Positions 32,670 to 41,334 of a stretch of DNA of 64,000 nt are shown piece by piece. Within the stretch, counting starts at the first letter, position 1. The number at the start of each line of letters is the position of its first letter. The stretch is from an uncultured Tateyamaria sp. (GTDB lineage Bacteria; Pseudomonadota; Alphaproteobacteria; Rhodobacterales; Rhodobacteraceae). The notes beneath the pieces are model-generated. The model searched no databases, was not told where the DNA came from, and saw only the letters and a list, made by a program, of their open reading frames with translations. Location of the stretch: assembly GCF_947503465.1 (NCBI RefSeq), contig NZ_CANNDN010000005.1, forward strand, positions 36,174 through 100,173, in the 5' to 3' direction. The translations under genes and the position numbers were made by a program.

Positions 32670-33752
32670 TCACCTCCTGACATCTTTGAGTTTTTTGACA
32701 CCGCGAACCATCTTGCCGAACGCCTTGTCGCGCAACCTGCGTTCCGCAAGGCTCGCGGAATTGAACGCGTCTTCGGCCATGAGCTTGCGCCATCTGCCAA
32801 GCCGGCCAGCATCAAGAAGGCCCTCATCAATGGCGTTCAGAACAGCGCATCCCGGCTCGGTCTCGTGCTGACAGTCGTTGAATCGACACCGCGCGGCCAA
32901 CCCCTGAACATCGGCAAAGAGATCCTTGATCCCTTCCGCCGCATCGGTAAGCTGCAATTCCCGCATGCCCGGAGTGTCCAGGATCAGACAGCCATTGGGC
33001 ATCGCATGAAGCTCGCGCCGCGTCGTCGTATGCCGACCCTTTGCGTCGTCCTCGCGAATGGTCTGGGTCTCGATGGATTGGCTCTCGAGCAACGCATTGG
33101 CCAAGGTTGATTTCCCAACGCCGGATGAGCCGAGGAACGCCACCGTCTTGCCCGGCTTGCACCAGGCCGCTAGTTCCATTTTCGGAGCAGAACCGCGTGC
33201 GTCAAGTGCGACCACGTCGATCATTTCTGACACCGAGCGCGCTGCGTCGATGTAGCTTTGCGCATCCGTCACAAGGTCGGTCTTTGTAAGGACGATGACA
33301 GGCGTGATCCGTGCCTCAAACGCCAGGGCGGCATAACGTTCCAGCCGTGCCACTTTGAAGTCCTGATTGCAGGACGTGACGATAAAGGTCGTATCAATGT
33401 TCGCCGCAATCAGTTGTTCCTGCCGGTCGGTGCCGGGCGCGCGCCGCTTGATGAGGCTTGTGCGCTCGAGAAGCCGACTGGATCGCGGGTGCGAGGGATC
33501 CAGCATCAGCCAGTCCCCAACAGTTACATCAGCCCTCGGAGGAAGGGTCGTATCGATGCCGTCACCGAGGGCGTGCAGCCCACTGCGATGCACTTCAACA
33601 ATGCGAATGGGAGGTGTCGCTGACAAATCCTCTACGCTGATCTGTTGGGCGAAAAACGGTTGCCATCCCAGTGCCTGAAGAGGGCTGAGTATGGCGTGTG
33701 ATCCGGCGTCGCGCGTGCGACGCGGAAGGAAGTCTGAGTAATCCCTTATCAT
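32670..33752 (-). CDS. rsgA: Small-ribosomal-subunit biogenesis GTPase RsgA
   Basis: The start at ATG 33752 gives 360 aa. An OB-fold-like N-terminal region (about 45-110, with RADVTVGDWLMLD) precedes a circularly permuted GTPase with G4 VIVLTKTDL before G1 FLGSSGVGKSTLANAL, then G3 LDTPGMREL. The C-terminal zinc motif reads CRFNDCQHETEPGCAV. RsgA helps late maturation of the 30S subunit. A plasmid-borne, somewhat shortened copy is likely a paralogue of the chromosomal enzyme; its pairing with a VOC gene suggests a resistance or stress role. Confidence 0.9.
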   Translation of the reverse strand: MIRDYSDFLPRRTRDAGSHAILSPLQALGWQPFFAQQISVEDLSATPPIRIVEVHRSGLHALGDGIDTTLPPRADVTVGDWLMLDPSHPRSSRLLERTSLIKRRAPGTDRQEQLIAANIDTTFIVTSCNQDFKVARLERYAALAFEARITPVIVLTKTDLVTDAQSYIDAARSVSEMIDVVALDARGSAPKMELAAWCKPGKTVAFLGSSGVGKSTLANALLESQSIETQTIREDDAKGRHTTTRRELHAMPNGCLILDTPGMRELQLTDAAEGIKDLFADVQGLAARCRFNDCQHETEPGCAVLNAIDEGLLDAGRLGRWRKLMAEDAFNSASLAERRLRDKAFGKMVRGVKKLKDVRR

Positions 33753-34343
33753 AGGGTGTCCACTTTCATGTCTCTGGCCCAAGTCAGGTTTGGGCGCCAA
33801 TGGTAGGAAAAGAGTGTGCACAACAAATCTGTCCGTCAGATACGAAGTGACGGAACTGCTCTAGACGTTGTATGTGCTCCGGGAGGCGCGCTGCCTCCCT
33901 TCCTTACCGGGACATGAAATCTCCATTTTCAGATGATCTGCACATAGGATGAATACATGCAAACTGCAACCGTTGACGGCTGATTTGGAACTCTTCATTG
34001 TTATCGGAAGCGGCCATTCGACGGGAAAAAGGGTATGTCAGATTTGTCTAAGGGTTGTGGCTGCTGGATGCTTGCCATCCAGCGGCGATAAACCTGACAA
34101 GGAGGAAAGCGCGGGCGGATTTCGGTGCTATGGGGATTGTGCTTCAGGTCTTCGGCAACCGGTGCGCCGAACTTCGGGTCCGCTGTCGTTTAGGACTGTC
34201 GGCCTGTCGATTGCCCCGGTCGAATGTCGCGGATCGATATCTCTTTTCGCCGTCATCGGCCCGTTCCGATGCTGGTTTTGGTCGAATGGCCACGCTGACG
34301 GGTCCGACGTGTCGGGACCGCGGGGCCGGGTGTGATGGGTGGA
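33753..34343. other. Gene-free stretch before the IS91 element
   Basis: About 590 bp without a supported gene. A hairpin with 7-bp arms (GGGAGGC / GCCTCCC, 33881-33899) is followed by TTCCTT and may be a weak terminator. The end nearest 34344 is GC-rich and probably contains one terminus of the IS91 element, whose exact edge I cannot place. Confidence 0.5.
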
Positions 34344-35546
34344 TCATGCGGCGTCCCCCCATGGCGGCGCGCGGGATTTCGGAGTCTGGCCGCGGGTGAA
34401 GGTTTCGATGATGCGCATCGCGCCGCCGCATCTGGGGCATTTCCGGTTCAGGCCTTGCTCGTCGGCATCGGCACGCCCGTCTTTGCCGGTCGTCTGATCC
34501 GGCTCTCGCTCCGTGTTGATCAGGCATCTGATCTTCTCGATCCTGTTGCGGCGGATACCATTGGCCAGGAAGCCTGTGTGCCGGATCCGGTGGAAGCCGG
34601 ACGGCAGGACATGGGTGAGGAACCGGCGGATGAACTCGGACGTGGGCAGGCGCATGACCTTCATCCGGTCCCCGCGCTTGATCCGGTAGTCCTTCCACCG
34701 GAAAGCCACGGTGCGGGTATCCGCGCTGATGAGGCGGTGGTTCGAGATCGCGACGCGGTGGGTGTATCGGCTGAGATAGGCCAGGACCGCCTCCGGGCCG
34801 CCGAATGGGGGCTTGGCGTAGACGACCCAGTCGACCTTGCGCAGCGGCGAGAGATGGGACTGGAAGGTGTCGGGATCAGCCAGCTTCGACAGATCGCCGA
34901 AGAACGCCAGCTTGCCTGCTTTGTGCAGCCTGACCAATCCTTCGATGAACAGACGCCGATAGAGCCGCGACAGGACCTTCACCGGCAGGAAGAACCCCGG
35001 GCGGCTGGCGATCCATCGGGTGCCATCCGGCGACAGCCCGCCACCTGGCACGATGACATGGGCGTGCGGGTGATGGGTCATCGCCGAGCCCCATGTGTGC
35101 AGCACGCTGGTCATGCCGATCCGGGCCCCGAGATGCTTCGGATCGGCGGCAATGGTCAGAAGGGTCTCTGCGGATGCCTTGAACAGCAAGCCATAGACCG
35201 CCGCCTTGTTTTGATGCGCGATGTCCGCGATCTGAGCCGGCAGGGTAAAGACAACGTGGAAATACTCGACCGGCAACAGGTCCTCGATACGCGCCTGCAT
35301 CCAGTCCCGCGACGCGGCCCCTTGGCACTTCGGGCAATGCCGGTTGCGGCACGAGTTGTAGGCAACGTGCTGGTGACCGCACTTGGTGCAGGCCGCTACG
35401 TGACCGCCGAGGGCGGCGGTCCGGCATGCCTCGATCGCAGACATCACCTTCAACTGCGGCAGGTTCAGATGCCCTGCGTGTTCATGGCGGTAGGCAGGCC
35501 CATGGGCGCGGAAGATATCCGCGACCTCCAGTTTGGGGCGGGACAT
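34344..35546 (-). CDS. IS91-family transposase (HUH/Y2 type)
   Basis: The ATG at 35546 gives 400 aa. The N-terminal zinc-binding region has ACTKCGHQHVAYNSCRNRHC with PKCQG. The HUH motif is in HHPHAHVIVPGGG (His-Ala-His) and a tyrosine-containing helix is in LAYLSRYTHRVAISNHRLIS. A C-terminal zinc-like CPRCGG follows. The enzyme nicks and transfers single strands in rolling-circle transposition. The frame looks intact. Confidence 0.92.
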   Translation of the reverse strand: MSRPKLEVADIFRAHGPAYRHEHAGHLNLPQLKVMSAIEACRTAALGGHVAACTKCGHQHVAYNSCRNRHCPKCQGAASRDWMQARIEDLLPVEYFHVVFTLPAQIADIAHQNKAAVYGLLFKASAETLLTIAADPKHLGARIGMTSVLHTWGSAMTHHPHAHVIVPGGGLSPDGTRWIASRPGFFLPVKVLSRLYRRLFIEGLVRLHKAGKLAFFGDLSKLADPDTFQSHLSPLRKVDWVVYAKPPFGGPEAVLAYLSRYTHRVAISNHRLISADTRTVAFRWKDYRIKRGDRMKVMRLPTSEFIRRFLTHVLPSGFHRIRHTGFLANGIRRNRIEKIRCLINTEREPDQTTGKDGRADADEQGLNRKCPRCGGAMRIIETFTRGQTPKSRAPPWGDAA

Positions 35547-35556
35547 AGGACCGGGA

Positions 35557-36429
35557 TCAGCCGGACCCAGCCTCCCGTCGCACCAGAAGATCAAGCGGGC
35601 TGGTCACACTCTGGATCGTCTTGGTCGCCACCTTGGTATAGATCGTTGTGGTCTCCAGCTTGGCATGACCCAACAGAACCTGGATGACACGGATGTCGGT
35701 CCCGCCCTCCAGCAGGTGAGTGGCAAAGCTGTGCCGCAGGGTGTGGGGTGACACCTTCTTTTTGATCTCGGCGAAGTCGCAAGCCGCCCCAAACGCGCGG
35801 TTGAACTGCCGGGTAGAGATCGGGTCGACCCGGTTGCGAGCGGGAAAGAGCCAGCCTGCGGGACGGGCTTCGCGATAATAGTCGCGCAAGAGCTGCAGAA
35901 GGCTAGGCGACAGCATCACGTGACGATCTTTGCGGCCCTTTCCCTGATCGACGCGGATCAGCATCCGATCGCTGTCGATGTCAGGCACACGCAGATGGGT
36001 CACTTCACTGGCTCGAAGGCCGCCGCCATAGGCCACGCTGAAGGCGGCCCGGTACTTGAGGCCAGGCCCAGGGGCGACTTCGAGAATACGGGTGACCTCC
36101 TCGGCACTCAGCACCACCGGGATCTTCTTCGCCAGACGCTGATAACGCATGTGGCGCTTCATCTCCCCACGCGCGCAGGTCACCGAGAAGAAGAAGCCGA
36201 GGACGCTCAGCCGGTTGTTGAAGGTAGGTGCGCCGACGCCCTTCTCCTTCATGTCGAGTTGAAAGGCGCGCAGATCCTCAGGTGTCGCCGTGTCGGGCGA
36301 ACGGCCCAGAAATTGCGTTAAGTCGCGCATCGCCCGCAGGTACATGGTCTGCGTCTTCGGCTGCAGACCCTTGATGCGCATATCTTCGAGAAACCGCCGG
36401 CGCAAAGCGGGGACATGTTGATCGGACAT
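35557..36429 (-). CDS. Tyrosine recombinase associated with IS91
   Basis: This 290-aa phage-integrase-family protein has an N-terminal SAM-like domain (about 8-95; FLEDMRIKGLQPKTQTMYLR) and a catalytic domain with Arg in YGGGLRASEVTHLR, HTLRHSFATHLLEGG (His-x-x-Arg), LGHAKLETT and the nucleophile Tyr in IYTKVATK. AGGAGGT precedes the ATG. It is probably needed to resolve or integrate the circular IS91 intermediate. Confidence 0.92.
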   Translation of the reverse strand: MSDQHVPALRRRFLEDMRIKGLQPKTQTMYLRAMRDLTQFLGRSPDTATPEDLRAFQLDMKEKGVGAPTFNNRLSVLGFFFSVTCARGEMKRHMRYQRLAKKIPVVLSAEEVTRILEVAPGPGLKYRAAFSVAYGGGLRASEVTHLRVPDIDSDRMLIRVDQGKGRKDRHVMLSPSLLQLLRDYYREARPAGWLFPARNRVDPISTRQFNRAFGAACDFAEIKKKVSPHTLRHSFATHLLEGGTDIRVIQVLLGHAKLETTTIYTKVATKTIQSVTSPLDLLVRREAGSG

Positions 36430-37148
36430 GGAAACCTCCTGTCATCTGATTGAGAAGGTCCCAATCGTCCGACAGGCGCGCCCATCTACCAAATCGCTGC
36501 GCCCCGATCAGCGCGTTTCACTCACCTCAAGCGCCAATACCGCGAGAGCGGTTTCGTCCTCGTCCGCGTTCCTGCCTTCACGAGTGCCGTGTGGCAATGT
36601 CTGAAGTCAACGAGCGTGCCGCGCAGCATTCTTGTTCGCTGCCACTAAAGTCTATCAGACGCACTTTGACCGACTCTTTCGAGGCCCAAGAAGATTATGG
36701 CGATACTTCTCTTCCTGACACCGGTAGGGGTCACTAAGGTGTCGCTCCCCTGCCCCGCGACCGTGTTGCCGCTTTTTACAGCGAACTCCTTCGAGGGCAA
36801 TTTGGACAGGTTCTTAGTGATGGAACTTAATGCAGCTCCTGTGATCGCGAGCTTTTGCTGGTGGCCCGCGATTGCAGGCGGGATCCGAAGAGCGGTTTAA
36901 GGATTACTCGCATCGTCGGCCTCGGGAGGTAAAAGCCATCCACCAAGGTTTGACAGCGCCCTGCCCTCGCCCGTCATCTGAACTGAATCTTGAACGCGTT
37001 CAAGAAACGCAAATTTGATGTGGGATGCCCTCAAATAAACGCCTCAAGCCGTCTATGCGTGTGGTATCTTTATCTTTCCGCCGAAATGATGCTACTATCG
37101 AGGCAGAATCGAGTCGAACTCGGAATCAACCGATGTCGGGACAGTATC
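36430..37148. other. Gene-free region upstream of repA, likely origin/partition control
   Basis: About 720 bp with no supported gene. The left part may contain the IS91 origin end. The right part carries the 16-bp palindrome at 36989-37004 and should hold the repABC promoter. A frame in phase with repA is open from 36990, but that start would put the palindrome inside the coding sequence and has no ribosome site. Confidence 0.5.
36989..37004. promoter_or_regulatory. Candidate parS/centromere or RepA operator
   Basis: CTTGAACGCGTTCAAG is a perfect 16-bp palindrome 145 bp upstream of repA. A copy with a single base change (CTTGAACACGTTCAAG) occurs inside repB at 39238. Multi-copy 14-16-bp palindromes near repABC cassettes are the usual RepB binding sites. 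Confidence 0.6.
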
Positions 37149-38504
37149 ATGAGCGGTAACCTTGAACAGTTTTTGACAGACCTGTCGCGCGGGCTTGAGC
37201 GCACAATGGTGGCCGTCAATAAGGAACTGACGCTAAGGCAGCGGATAAAACGAACCTGGTCAATGCGCCAGTGCTCGCGCTTTCTGAATGTCAGCATACA
37301 ATACCTTACGAAGTTCGCCAACGCGAACGACGACTTCCCTGCGGGTGAATACGTTGGGCGCGAGCGCGTCTTCACCCTGTCAGAATTGATGCTCATGCGG
37401 GCTCTTCTGGCAGCGTCGGCGAAACGACCCTACGACTACTTGGCTTGGCGAAAGCCGGACGATCCACTCCCAGTCATTTCTTTTGCAAGCCAAAAAGGTG
37501 GGACCGCCAAAAGCTTGAGTGCCGCCCATTTTGCCCAGTATCTCAGCTTGCACTACGGCATGCGGGTCGGGGTCATGGATGCCGACCCTCAAAGCACGAT
37601 CACGCTCTACTTTGTAGGTGGCGAGGGGCTTCCTCAAATGCCGGACGAGAACACCGCGTCCATGGTGGATTTTGCCGGTCTGTTCCAGTCTGACGAGGCG
37701 CCATTCACTGACCACGACGCGGATACACTCGACGGCTTTCTATTAAAGACCTCTTGGCCAGGGCTCCGGCTCCTGCCTGCTCATGGTGAGACGTCTGAAG
37801 GTGAGATTCAAATTGCCCGATTGGTGCGCGAAGCGCCGCCTGGAAAGAGTTTCTACCGGTATCTTCGTGATGCAATCGATCGGTGGAAAGAAGGACATCC
37901 GCCCCAGACTGCACCCAACGAATTGGTTCAGGACGGTAAGGTCGACGTCGAAAAATTGGATAGTGCTCTGACGGAGACGCTGGACTGCATCATTATCGAC
38001 TATCAGCCCGCATTGACACTGTTCCAACTTAACAACGTGATCGCCTCTTCATCGCTCGTCATTCCTCAGACAATGAAGGGATTTGATATCGCGACGCTTT
38101 CAACTTTTGTTACCGGCCTGCTTGGTATGCTGCAACACATCCTTGCACACGAGCGGATCGAGATAGGCTCAGGTGCGAATATGCTGCTTCCAACTATAGT
38201 GCAGCGTTCCAACGCTCAAGACCTGAACCACATCGGCAACTTGTTGGAGCATTGCCCCACCGAAATCTTGCCCGTTTTCTATTTGCGATCCGACGCAATT
38301 TCCAACGCATCGGACGTCTATCAGTCCGTCTATGAGTATGAGCCGGACACTCCGGGCAAACGCAAGGGTATCAATCGTTTCATAACGAATGCGGATGCGG
38401 TCAACGACGCGATCGTTAGCCGTCTTTGGCCAGGGTTGGAGCGCGGCTATGCTAACGCCTGGATGGATGACTTCTATGACGACGACGGGGAGGATGCAGC
38501 ATGA
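37149..38504 (+). CDS. repA: Plasmid partition/regulatory ATPase RepA (ParA type)
   Basis: The ATG at 37149 is taken as start (451 aa); the frame is open further upstream. The N-terminal part (about 1-110) holds a winged-HTH-like segment (MRQCSRFLNVSIQYLTKFAN). The ATPase domain carries the deviant Walker A SFASQKGGTAKSLSAAHFAQ, the A' motif GVMDADPQSTITLYF, and CIIIDYQPALTLFQ as Walker B. RepA of repABC plasmids partitions the replicon with RepB and represses the operon. Its stop overlaps the repB start (ATGA). Confidence 0.92.
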   Translation: MSGNLEQFLTDLSRGLERTMVAVNKELTLRQRIKRTWSMRQCSRFLNVSIQYLTKFANANDDFPAGEYVGRERVFTLSELMLMRALLAASAKRPYDYLAWRKPDDPLPVISFASQKGGTAKSLSAAHFAQYLSLHYGMRVGVMDADPQSTITLYFVGGEGLPQMPDENTASMVDFAGLFQSDEAPFTDHDADTLDGFLLKTSWPGLRLLPAHGETSEGEIQIARLVREAPPGKSFYRYLRDAIDRWKEGHPPQTAPNELVQDGKVDVEKLDSALTETLDCIIIDYQPALTLFQLNNVIASSSLVIPQTMKGFDIATLSTFVTGLLGMLQHILAHERIEIGSGANMLLPTIVQRSNAQDLNHIGNLLEHCPTEILPVFYLRSDAISNASDVYQSVYEYEPDTPGKRKGINRFITNADAVNDAIVSRLWPGLERGYANAWMDDFYDDDGEDAA

Positions 38505-39517
38505 AGCGGAGCATCCCACGGTCTTTGGTCTCCAAGGCCATCAGCCAGTCTAAAGAAGACAAACATCAGCACGACAATAATGAAATAACCGCTCCTTCTG
38601 AAGCCGTTCCCAAGCCTCTGAAGGGGGCGGGAAGCGCATGGAAAGCCGGAGCGCTTGCACAGTCACAGGCTGCGGTCGAGCAGAGCAGGGAGCAGCTCGC
38701 TGCGGATATTCTAAATGGTCGACATGAACTCAACTTGAGCCCCGACCAAGTGAGCGATCCGCTGGGTTCCGACCGTCGTGAAGACTGGATGGAACAAGAG
38801 GCCTTCAAGGCGCTGGTCGAGAGTATCGAGGCGAATGGTCAAGATACGCCCATACTCGTTTGGCCTGAAGACCCGAACTGGACGCCTGACCCGCTTGATC
38901 CGACAGACGCGGATCATGTGCCGTTCATCCTGTTGACCGGACGGCGTCGACACGCAGCGTCGGTGCAACTCAATCGGAAGCTCCGAGCGATCCTCGCTCC
39001 CCCTGAACTGCGCTCAGCGAACAACGCCCAGTTCGAGATGCTTTTTCTGCGCTTCAGAGAAAACGAGGCCCGTGAAAATCTCGGCGCCTTCGAGCGCCTG
39101 TTGTCTATCGGTGAAATGTACAATGCGTTGAAGGAAGCGGGAGAGAAGCTGACCGCAGTTGCATTTGCCTCACGCATTGGTGTTCATGAGAGCATCGTGT
39201 CCCGCGCGCGCGCAGTTTTCGCTTCGAAAGACGAAATCTTGAACACGTTCAAGAACGCCTATGAAATGAGTTTCCGGGACCTTCAGGTCGCGATGGCAAG
39301 CCTTGAGTCCAAGCCCAAAACGCCTGCTAAGAAAACAGCAAAGAAGTTCACTGCAAAGCGCAAAGTGGGCAATCGCAACCTAACGCTAACGTCGGCAAAC
39401 GGGAGTCTTTCGGTTAAGGCGTCGGGTGTGCCGATCAGTAAGATTCAACTCGAGGAACTGAGCGACCTGATCGCGGAGTACTTGAGCAAGAACAAGGAGG
39501 AGCCGTCAAAGGAGTGA
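38501..39517 (+). CDS. repB: Plasmid partition DNA-binding protein RepB (ParB type)
   Basis: This 338-aa protein has a basic N-terminus, a ParB/sulfiredoxin-like domain (about 85-190; QDTPILVWPED, FILLTGRRRHAASVQLNRKL, FLRFRENEARENLGAFERLL) in which ENEARENLG replaces the common ENxxRxDLS, and an HTH region (VAFASRIGVHESIVSRARAV). The C-terminal 40 residues are lysine-rich, then a dimerisation helix (IQLEELSDLIAEYLS). It binds parS and works with RepA. Confidence 0.9.
   Translation: MKRSIPRSLVSKAISQSKEDKHQHDNNEITAPSEAVPKPLKGAGSAWKAGALAQSQAAVEQSREQLAADILNGRHELNLSPDQVSDPLGSDRREDWMEQEAFKALVESIEANGQDTPILVWPEDPNWTPDPLDPTDADHVPFILLTGRRRHAASVQLNRKLRAILAPPELRSANNAQFEMLFLRFRENEARENLGAFERLLSIGEMYNALKEAGEKLTAVAFASRIGVHESIVSRARAVFASKDEILNTFKNAYEMSFRDLQVAMASLESKPKTPAKKTAKKFTAKRKVGNRNLTLTSANGSLSVKASGVPISKIQLEELSDLIAEYLSKNKEEPSKE
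39238..39253. promoter_or_regulatory. Second near-perfect copy of the repABC palindrome
   Basis: CTTGAACACGTTCAAG differs by one base from the perfect palindrome at 36989 and lies within the repB coding sequence. Partition sites inside repABC coding regions are known. A chance match caused by the codons for Leu-Asn-Thr-Phe-Lys cannot be excluded. Confidence 0.4.
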
Positions 39518-39732
39518 TCCCTTGAAAGGCATCTCTGTATTGAGGCAACGAGCAAGAGGACGAACAAGTGACCTAAAGGCAAAAGAAAAGCACCCAAGCT
39601 GAGGGCCTGAGAGCTGATCTTATCGGTTTGGTCGCCATCAAGATAAGTCTCTCATGAATCTCTGTCAACGATGAACGCTTCTGAGCGAACGGGTTTCTTT
39701 TGCCTCCACAAAACAGGAGGTGAAATACAGGC
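39518..39732 (-). ncRNA. repB-repC intergenic region, expected countertranscribed RNA
   Basis: In repABC plasmids the repB-repC gap encodes a small antisense RNA that limits RepC synthesis and determines incompatibility. This 215-bp gap has the right size and place. On the reverse strand a GC-rich segment around 39592-39612 is followed by GGTGCTTTTCTTTTGCC, which looks like a terminator tail for such an RNA. The strand and extent are inferred, not shown. Confidence 0.45.
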
Positions 39733-41022
39733 ATGACACAAACAGGTTGGCGCAAGCCGACACCGGGTCTTGGCGTAGCTGAACAGCTCGCTCAAGCCGG
39801 TGAACATAAATCTATACCCAAAAACGAGGCATTCGTGGCCGTGAAGCGCGTTGGCGCGCATATCGGGCTGAAGGCAAGCGATCTGATGCTCCTTGATACA
39901 CTCGGGGCGTTCACGCAGCCCCAGGATTGGGAGGCGCGCCGGCGGCCGATCGTCTGGGCCTCGAACGCTTACCTTATGGAGCAGACGGGCTTTTCTCTGT
40001 CGGCCCTGAAGCGACATGCAAGGCGCCTGGCCGAAGTCGGTGTGATCGCGTTCAAGGACAGCCCCAATGGCAAACGCTGGGGCAGGCGGAACCCGGATGG
40101 GCACATCATCGAGGCCTATGGCTTTGATCTGTCGCCCATGGCGGCCCGTGTGGAGGAGTTCACTGAGCTCTATGGACACATCCAGGTCGAGCGCGCGCTC
40201 TGCCAGCGTCTGAAGCGTCAGATCACCGTGGCACGGCGGATGATCCGGGCGCGGATCGAGGCGGCCCTTCAAAACGCGCTCAGCGGCGCCTGGGCGCGGT
40301 ATCTGGAGCTCTTCGACAGTCTTCTGACCCGTCTTCCACGCACCAATGCGGCCTCCGAGACGCTCGAGCAAATTCTCGGCTGGTTCACTGAGTTGCAACA
40401 GCGCGTCGAGCAGGCCTATCTCAAATCTGTTCGCGCGGATAAAGTTGTGGAAAACCCGGTATCAAACGAAGCACAGATCAGTGACAAGACTCAAGAAATG
40501 GACCCCAAGGAGGTCAATTCCGACCCTCATATACTAACTACAAATCAACTCAATCCTGTAACTAGTAATCGCTCAGAAACTGAGCAAGCGGCGGGCGTGG
40601 CACCCGAAAGATCGACCGTGGTGCCGGTTGAGAGGTCGGAACGGGAAGGGGAGGCGGCAGAGGGGGCAAAACCGGCCCGAGGCGTGGCTGTGGATGTGGC
40701 GACCGTCATGCAGGCCTGTCCGGAATTCGCGTTTTGGGCACGAAACATGGGCGGATACCTGAGGGACTGGGGTGATCTGTACAGGATTGCCGGTGATCTG
40801 AAGAAGATCATTGGGATCTCGGACCATGCTTGGCTGGCGGCGCAGGAGGTTATGGGCAAACAGATGGCCGCCGCGGCGATGGCGTTGGTCTTTGACAAGC
40901 ATGCCAAGGGCGAAGTGGCGTCGGCGGGTGGATATCTGCGCGGCATGACCGAAAAAGCCGGGGCGGGGGAGTTGCATCTGGAGCGTAGTTTCTACGGCCG
41001 GTTGAGCGGACAGGCGGCGTGA
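39733..41022 (+). CDS. repC: Replication initiator RepC
   Basis: This 429-aa protein starts behind AACAGGAGGTG. The N-terminal half (about 30-170) is the RepC DNA-binding domain: KNEAFVAVKRVGAHIGLKAS, RPIVWASNAYLMEQTGFSLS and ALKRHARRLAEVGVIAFKDS (winged helix). A variable linker (about 230-310) and a C-terminal domain (about 320-429; PEFAFWARNMGGYLRDWGDL, ASAGGYLRGMTEKAGAGELH) complete the family pattern. It initiates replication, normally at an origin within its own coding region. The replicon appears complete. Confidence 0.93.
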   Translation: MTQTGWRKPTPGLGVAEQLAQAGEHKSIPKNEAFVAVKRVGAHIGLKASDLMLLDTLGAFTQPQDWEARRRPIVWASNAYLMEQTGFSLSALKRHARRLAEVGVIAFKDSPNGKRWGRRNPDGHIIEAYGFDLSPMAARVEEFTELYGHIQVERALCQRLKRQITVARRMIRARIEAALQNALSGAWARYLELFDSLLTRLPRTNAASETLEQILGWFTELQQRVEQAYLKSVRADKVVENPVSNEAQISDKTQEMDPKEVNSDPHILTTNQLNPVTSNRSETEQAAGVAPERSTVVPVERSEREGEAAEGAKPARGVAVDVATVMQACPEFAFWARNMGGYLRDWGDLYRIAGDLKKIIGISDHAWLAAQEVMGKQMAAAAMALVFDKHAKGEVASAGGYLRGMTEKAGAGELHLERSFYGRLSGQAA

Positions 41023-41045
41023 GGACGTTGATCGCGGAAAGCCAC

Positions 41046-41060
41046 TGGCATATATTGCCA
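41046..41060. promoter_or_regulatory. ParD operator/promoter
   Basis: TGGCATATATTGCCA has perfect 5-bp arms around TATAT and lies 17 bp before the parD start, overlapping a -10-like TATATT. ParD antitoxins normally autorepress through such palindromes. Confidence 0.55.
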
Positions 41061-41076
41061 ACGCGGAGGGTTTGTC

Positions 41077-41334
41077 ATGGTCACACGTAATGTGGTTCTC
41101 ACGGAGACCCAGGATGAACTGGTTCAGGCTTTGGTGGCTTCCGGTCGGTACCAGAATGTGAGCGAGGCAATGCGCGCTGGTTTGCGGTTGCTCGAGCAAG
41201 AAGAGGCCGAGCTTGCGGGTATTCGGAAAGGGCTGCTTGAAGGACTTCAACAGGCGGAAAGCGGTGACCTGGCCGACGGGAGTGGGCCCGATGCGGTGCG
41301 CCGCGCCTTTGCGAAAGCACGTGCCACCTCATGA
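41077..41334 (+). CDS. parD: Type II antitoxin ParD
   Basis: This 85-aa protein has the ParD ribbon-helix-helix N-terminus: TRNVVLTETQDELVQALVAS, then GRYQNVSEAMRAGLRLLEQE, which is the family signature. The C-terminal tail (about 60-85) would wrap the toxin. GGAGGG precedes the ATG. Its stop overlaps the parE start by four bases. Because the toxin gene is frameshifted, this antitoxin may be an orphan or may defend against a related ParE elsewhere. Confidence 0.9.
   Translation: MVTRNVVLTETQDELVQALVASGRYQNVSEAMRAGLRLLEQEEAELAGIRKGLLEGLQQAESGDLADGSGPDAVRRAFAKARATS

Larger units (their letters stand above)
34344..36429 (-). mobile_element. IS91-family element with companion tyrosine recombinase (minimum extent)
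   Basis: A tyrosine recombinase and an IS91 (HUH, rolling-circle) transposase lie in tandem on the reverse strand 10 nt apart, with GC content well above the surroundings. This two-gene arrangement is a known IS91 subtype in alphaproteobacteria. IS91 elements lack long inverted repeats and target duplications, so only the coding span is given; true ends may reach about 34.1 and 36.6 kb. Confidence 0.8.

Noticed and set aside
34332..35687. A 451-aa forward frame over the IS91 transposase
   Set aside because: It is the antisense of a clear HUH transposase, arginine/glycine/proline-rich, with no domain. Long antisense frames are expected in GC-rich DNA.
36990..37148. N-terminal extension of RepA to 504 aa
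   Set aside because: The upstream ATG has no ribosome site and would place the candidate centromere palindrome in coding sequence; the ATG at 37149 is preferred, although the extension cannot be excluded.
39652..40398. A 248-aa reverse frame over repC
   Set aside because: Antisense to the conserved RepC domain, no ribosome site and no recognisable residues.
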